64,000 bases of DNA from Lachnospiraceae bacterium (GTDB lineage Bacteria > Bacillota > Clostridia > Lachnospirales > Lachnospiraceae), in contig JAFSGE010000056.1 in NCBI GenBank assembly GCA_017434885.1, positions 1 to 64,000 of the forward strand, written 5' to 3'. The position numbers and the translations under genes were made by a program. This document shows, one piece after another, positions 61,871-64,000 of this stretch (positions are counted from its first letter, which is position 1; each line of letters begins with the position of its first letter). The notes beneath the pieces were generated by a model that was not told where the DNA came from, did not search any database, and saw only the letters and a program-made list of their open reading frames with translations.

Positions 61871-62871
61871 ATTGCGCCTCCGTTATCCGCTACCCCAAAG
61901 CCTTCCGTAAGCATTTTGATTAGTACTTCCGTAATTTCCGAATCAAGTTGCTTTCCTTTTGATTTTTCCAATTCTTCCATTATACGCTCATTGGAAAGTG
62001 CCTGTCTGTAAGCACGGTTAGAAGCCATAGCATCATAAGCATCTGCCACCGCTATAATCCTTGCTTCAAAAGGTATCTCTTCCCCCTTAAGGCCTCCCGG
62101 ATACCCCTTGCCATCAAAACGCTCATGATGATATAAGGCTCCGTAATGAAGATTGGGAATAGTTGTAATACTTTTCAAAATATCACCGCCGATTGCCGGA
62201 TGCTTTTTAATCACGGCAAATTCTTCATCTGTAAGGGGCTGCGGTTTATTCAAAATCATGTCGGGAACACCGATTTTTCCGATATCATGTAAAAGTGCCA
62301 TGAAATTCAGATTTTTAACAGTTTCCTCCTCCATCCCCATCCGTCTGGCAATCTCTACAGAAATCTTTGCCACACGATTGGAATGTCCACTGGTATATAC
62401 ATCCTTGGCATCTAATGTATTTGCGATTGCCATAATAGAATTTAATGTAACAAGCTCTACCTCTTTTGTTTTTTCCGCCAGACGCTCTTCTAAGCCGTTT
62501 CGCAATTCACTCAGTTCTATCAGTCTGCTCACCCTGCTCAGCATAACCTTAGGCACAAAGGGTTTGGCAATGAAATCATCCGCACCATCGGCAAGGCACT
62601 GTGCTTCCGTTTCGGGTGAAGAATCCGCTGTAAGGAAAATAATCGGAATTCTTGCCCATTCTTTCCGCTCCCTGATTCGGCGCATAGTTTCTTTGCCGTC
62701 CATTTCCGGCATATTAATATCCAGGAGAATTAAATCAGAAGACCGCTTCTCCAAAAATTGCAATGCCTGAAACCCGGAAGTTACCGGTGTCACCTGGTAT
62801 TCCTTAGAAAGTTCATTCTTTGCAACTGCCAAATTCGTCTTATTATCATCAACCACCAAAATGTGTTTCAT
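61858..62871 (-). CDS. Response regulator with HD-GYP domain, RpfG-like (337 aa)
   Basis: An N-terminal receiver (LVVDDNKTN, phospho-Asp in LILLDINMPEMDG) is linked to an HD-GYP phosphodiesterase domain: LLHDIGKIGVPD, KKHPAIGGDIL, HHERFDGKGYPGGL and VADAYDAM, all with intact metal ligands and the GYP motif. It would degrade cyclic di-GMP when phosphorylated. The gene overlaps the downstream hybrid kinase by 13 bp, making that kinase its likely partner. The start is ATG 62871. Confidence 0.95.
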   Translation of the reverse strand: MKHILVVDDNKTNLAVAKNELSKEYQVTPVTSGFQALQFLEKRSSDLILLDINMPEMDGKETMRRIRERKEWARIPIIFLTADSSPETEAQCLADGADDFIAKPFVPKVMLSRVSRLIELSELRNGLEERLAEKTKEVELVTLNSIMAIANTLDAKDVYTSGHSNRVAKISVEIARRMGMEEETVKNLNFMALLHDIGKIGVPDMILNKPQPLTDEEFAVIKKHPAIGGDILKSITTIPNLHYGALYHHERFDGKGYPGGLKGEEIPFEARIIAVADAYDAMASNRAYRQALSNERIMEELEKSKGKQLDSEITEVLIKMLTEGFGVADNGGAIWEK

Positions 62872-62912
62872 CTATATTTTCCTCACCCTTTTTGATTTCT
62901 TAATCATTACCG

Positions 62913-64000
62913 TTAAACATTATACTCATTCCGCAAGTTCTGTGCCAAATCGTAAATATCGGTTAATACTGACTTAACCTGATTCATATCCTCTACAGCC
63001 TGTGTCATCACACTTGTTCCTCTGCCGGAAGCATTTGCCACTTCCTGACTGTTTGCCGATAACTCCGTAATACTGTCTGCAATCACACCGGATGCATCTG
63101 TAATATCTCCGATAACACGCTTAAAATCATTGCTAATGGTCATAAGCTGTTCAACGCCAAGATTAATGGCATCAAATTTACTCTTTGTCTCCTCTATCAG
63201 CAGATTCTGTTCTTCTACTGTTTTAACGGAAAGTTCAATACTCTCTGTTACCTGCAATACATCTTCATTCAGCAGGGAAAGGATTTCTCCGATTTCCTCG
63301 GTTGCTGCCTTGGTCTGTTCGGACAAAATGCGGATTTCATCTGCCACTACGTCAAAGCCTTTTCCTGCTTCTCCTGCTCTTGCCGCCTCAATAGAGGCAT
63401 TCAGCGCCAAAAGATGAGTCTGCGTAGAAATACCTGCAATCGTTCCCAAAATATCCTGTACGGCTTTTGCCCTTTCGTTTAAAGATTTTACATAAGCAAC
63501 CGTCTTTTTATTCTCACTTTCCACCTCCGCAGCATGGCTATGTAACTTATCCATGGATACTGCGCCTACAGCAACATCTTCAAGTACCCCACCGGATGCT
63601 TCCGCCATAATATCAGCCTGTGCCTTTGCATCCTGAGTATTGTTTTCAATAATCTGACATCTGGCAGACTGATTCTTGATTTCATTCGCAGTACTTTCAA
63701 TGCTTGCCGCAATATCCTGCATGGAATAATGACTTTGACCAAGTGCCTTATCAAGCGCACGCACACACCCGTTGGCATCATCAAAATGATTTACCAATTC
63801 TTCCGACACACGTCTTACCGTGGACATATTCTCTTCATTAAACGCAATCCATATTTTAGTAATATTATATGTTGATACAATAATCAGAATCAGCAGCACA
63901 ATGGATGTTCCCGCTTCCGTGGAAGAAACAATCCCGCCTCCTGCCAGCATCAGACTTCTTACGGAAAACACAGGCAATATTACTGCTGTGCATATCAGAA
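62913..64000 (-). CDS. Methyl-accepting chemotaxis protein, cut by window edge
   Basis: The frame is open to the window edge, so the N-terminus is missing; the first readable residues are a hydrophobic segment continuing to a second one (SIVLLILIIVSTYNI). No HAMP domain is evident. The signalling domain is clear: IAGISTQTHLLALNASIEAARAGEAGKGFDVVADEIRILSEQT, the hairpin tip that contacts CheA/CheW. It may pair with the HD-GYP/hybrid kinase set, which starts 42 bp downstream on the same strand. Input unknown. Confidence 0.92.
   Translation of the reverse strand, partial: LICTAVILPVFSVRSLMLAGGGIVSSTEAGTSIVLLILIIVSTYNITKIWIAFNEENMSTVRRVSEELVNHFDDANGCVRALDKALGQSHYSMQDIAASIESTANEIKNQSARCQIIENNTQDAKAQADIMAEASGGVLEDVAVGAVSMDKLHSHAAEVESENKKTVAYVKSLNERAKAVQDILGTIAGISTQTHLLALNASIEAARAGEAGKGFDVVADEIRILSEQTKAATEEIGEILSLLNEDVLQVTESIELSVKTVEEQNLLIEETKSKFDAINLGVEQLMTISNDFKRVIGDITDASGVIADSITELSANSQEVANASGRGTSVMTQAVEDMNQVKSVLTDIYDLAQNLRNEYNV

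Noticed and set aside
63963..63977. TTG start for the chemotaxis receptor at 63977
   Set aside because: The frame remains open to the window edge with hydrophobic residues upstream, so the true start lies outside.

Overview
The window looks like a low-GC Firmicutes chromosome, most likely Lachnospiraceae or a close clostridial relative. The support is AGGAGG-type ribosome sites, a T-box leader, LytTR/DUF3021 and DegV genes, hybrid kinases with membrane-embedded N-termini, and an AspS gene carrying a GatC-like tail. Almost every gene lies on the minus strand. The only clear plus-strand genes are an ABC exporter (56505-58232) and an IS3-type transposase remnant. Species cannot be named from the sequence alone.

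Positions 1 to about 32 kb form an accessory, defence-rich region. It begins with a truncated IS200-type transposase and a HEPN-like unknown gene. Two large lipoproteins and a transglutaminase-like gene follow. Next is a tightly coupled five-gene restriction-type operon (14385 down to 7050): C5 cytosine methyltransferase, MORC/MutL-like GHKL ATPase, Z1-type helicase/ATPase, DUF4420-like PD-(D/E)XK nuclease, and an AspBHI/Mrr-like endonuclease. Upstream of it is a toxin-antitoxin-like pair (XRE fused to a DUF3990-like ADP-ribosyltransferase fold, plus a small partner) with a perfect inverted-repeat operator. Further upstream are a HEPN/zinc-ribbon protein, a NERD-HRDC plus KAP NTPase pair, an ABC-type ATPase, a Fic protein with a VbhA-like N-terminus, an ORF6N/PLD-like protein with an AAA+ ATPase, an XRE regulator, an AAA-like/PD-(D/E)XK protein with an altered P-loop, and a CoiA-like protein with a long charged helix beside a small regulator. 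Between these genes lie unexplained repeats: a 160-bp pair, a 113-bp pair placed just 3' of genes, a 62-bp tandem, and a symmetric four-box array.

From 32 to 46 kb the content is more housekeeping-like: flavodoxin-fold reductases, a frameshifted ArsC/Spx-like gene, two Gfo/Idh/MocA dehydrogenases, an SDR/DUF3021/LytTR cluster, a CPBP protease, and a glutathione peroxidase operon with an OhrR/MarR-like regulator and a palindromic operator in its promoter. The T-box-controlled operon aspS-gatC fusion, gatA-like, gatB is the standout here. Its GatA-like subunit lacks all three catalytic residues of the amidase triad.

From 46 to 64 kb the region is rich in signalling and envelope genes. There are three hybrid histidine kinases, an HD-GYP response regulator, a chemotaxis receptor cut by the window edge, a CapA-like lipoprotein, a DegV protein and the ABC exporter. 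It also holds a compact acyl/peptidyl assembly cassette: AMP-ligase, carrier protein, condensation-type acyltransferase, and alpha/beta hydrolase.

All functional assignments come from reading motifs by eye. No database search was run.
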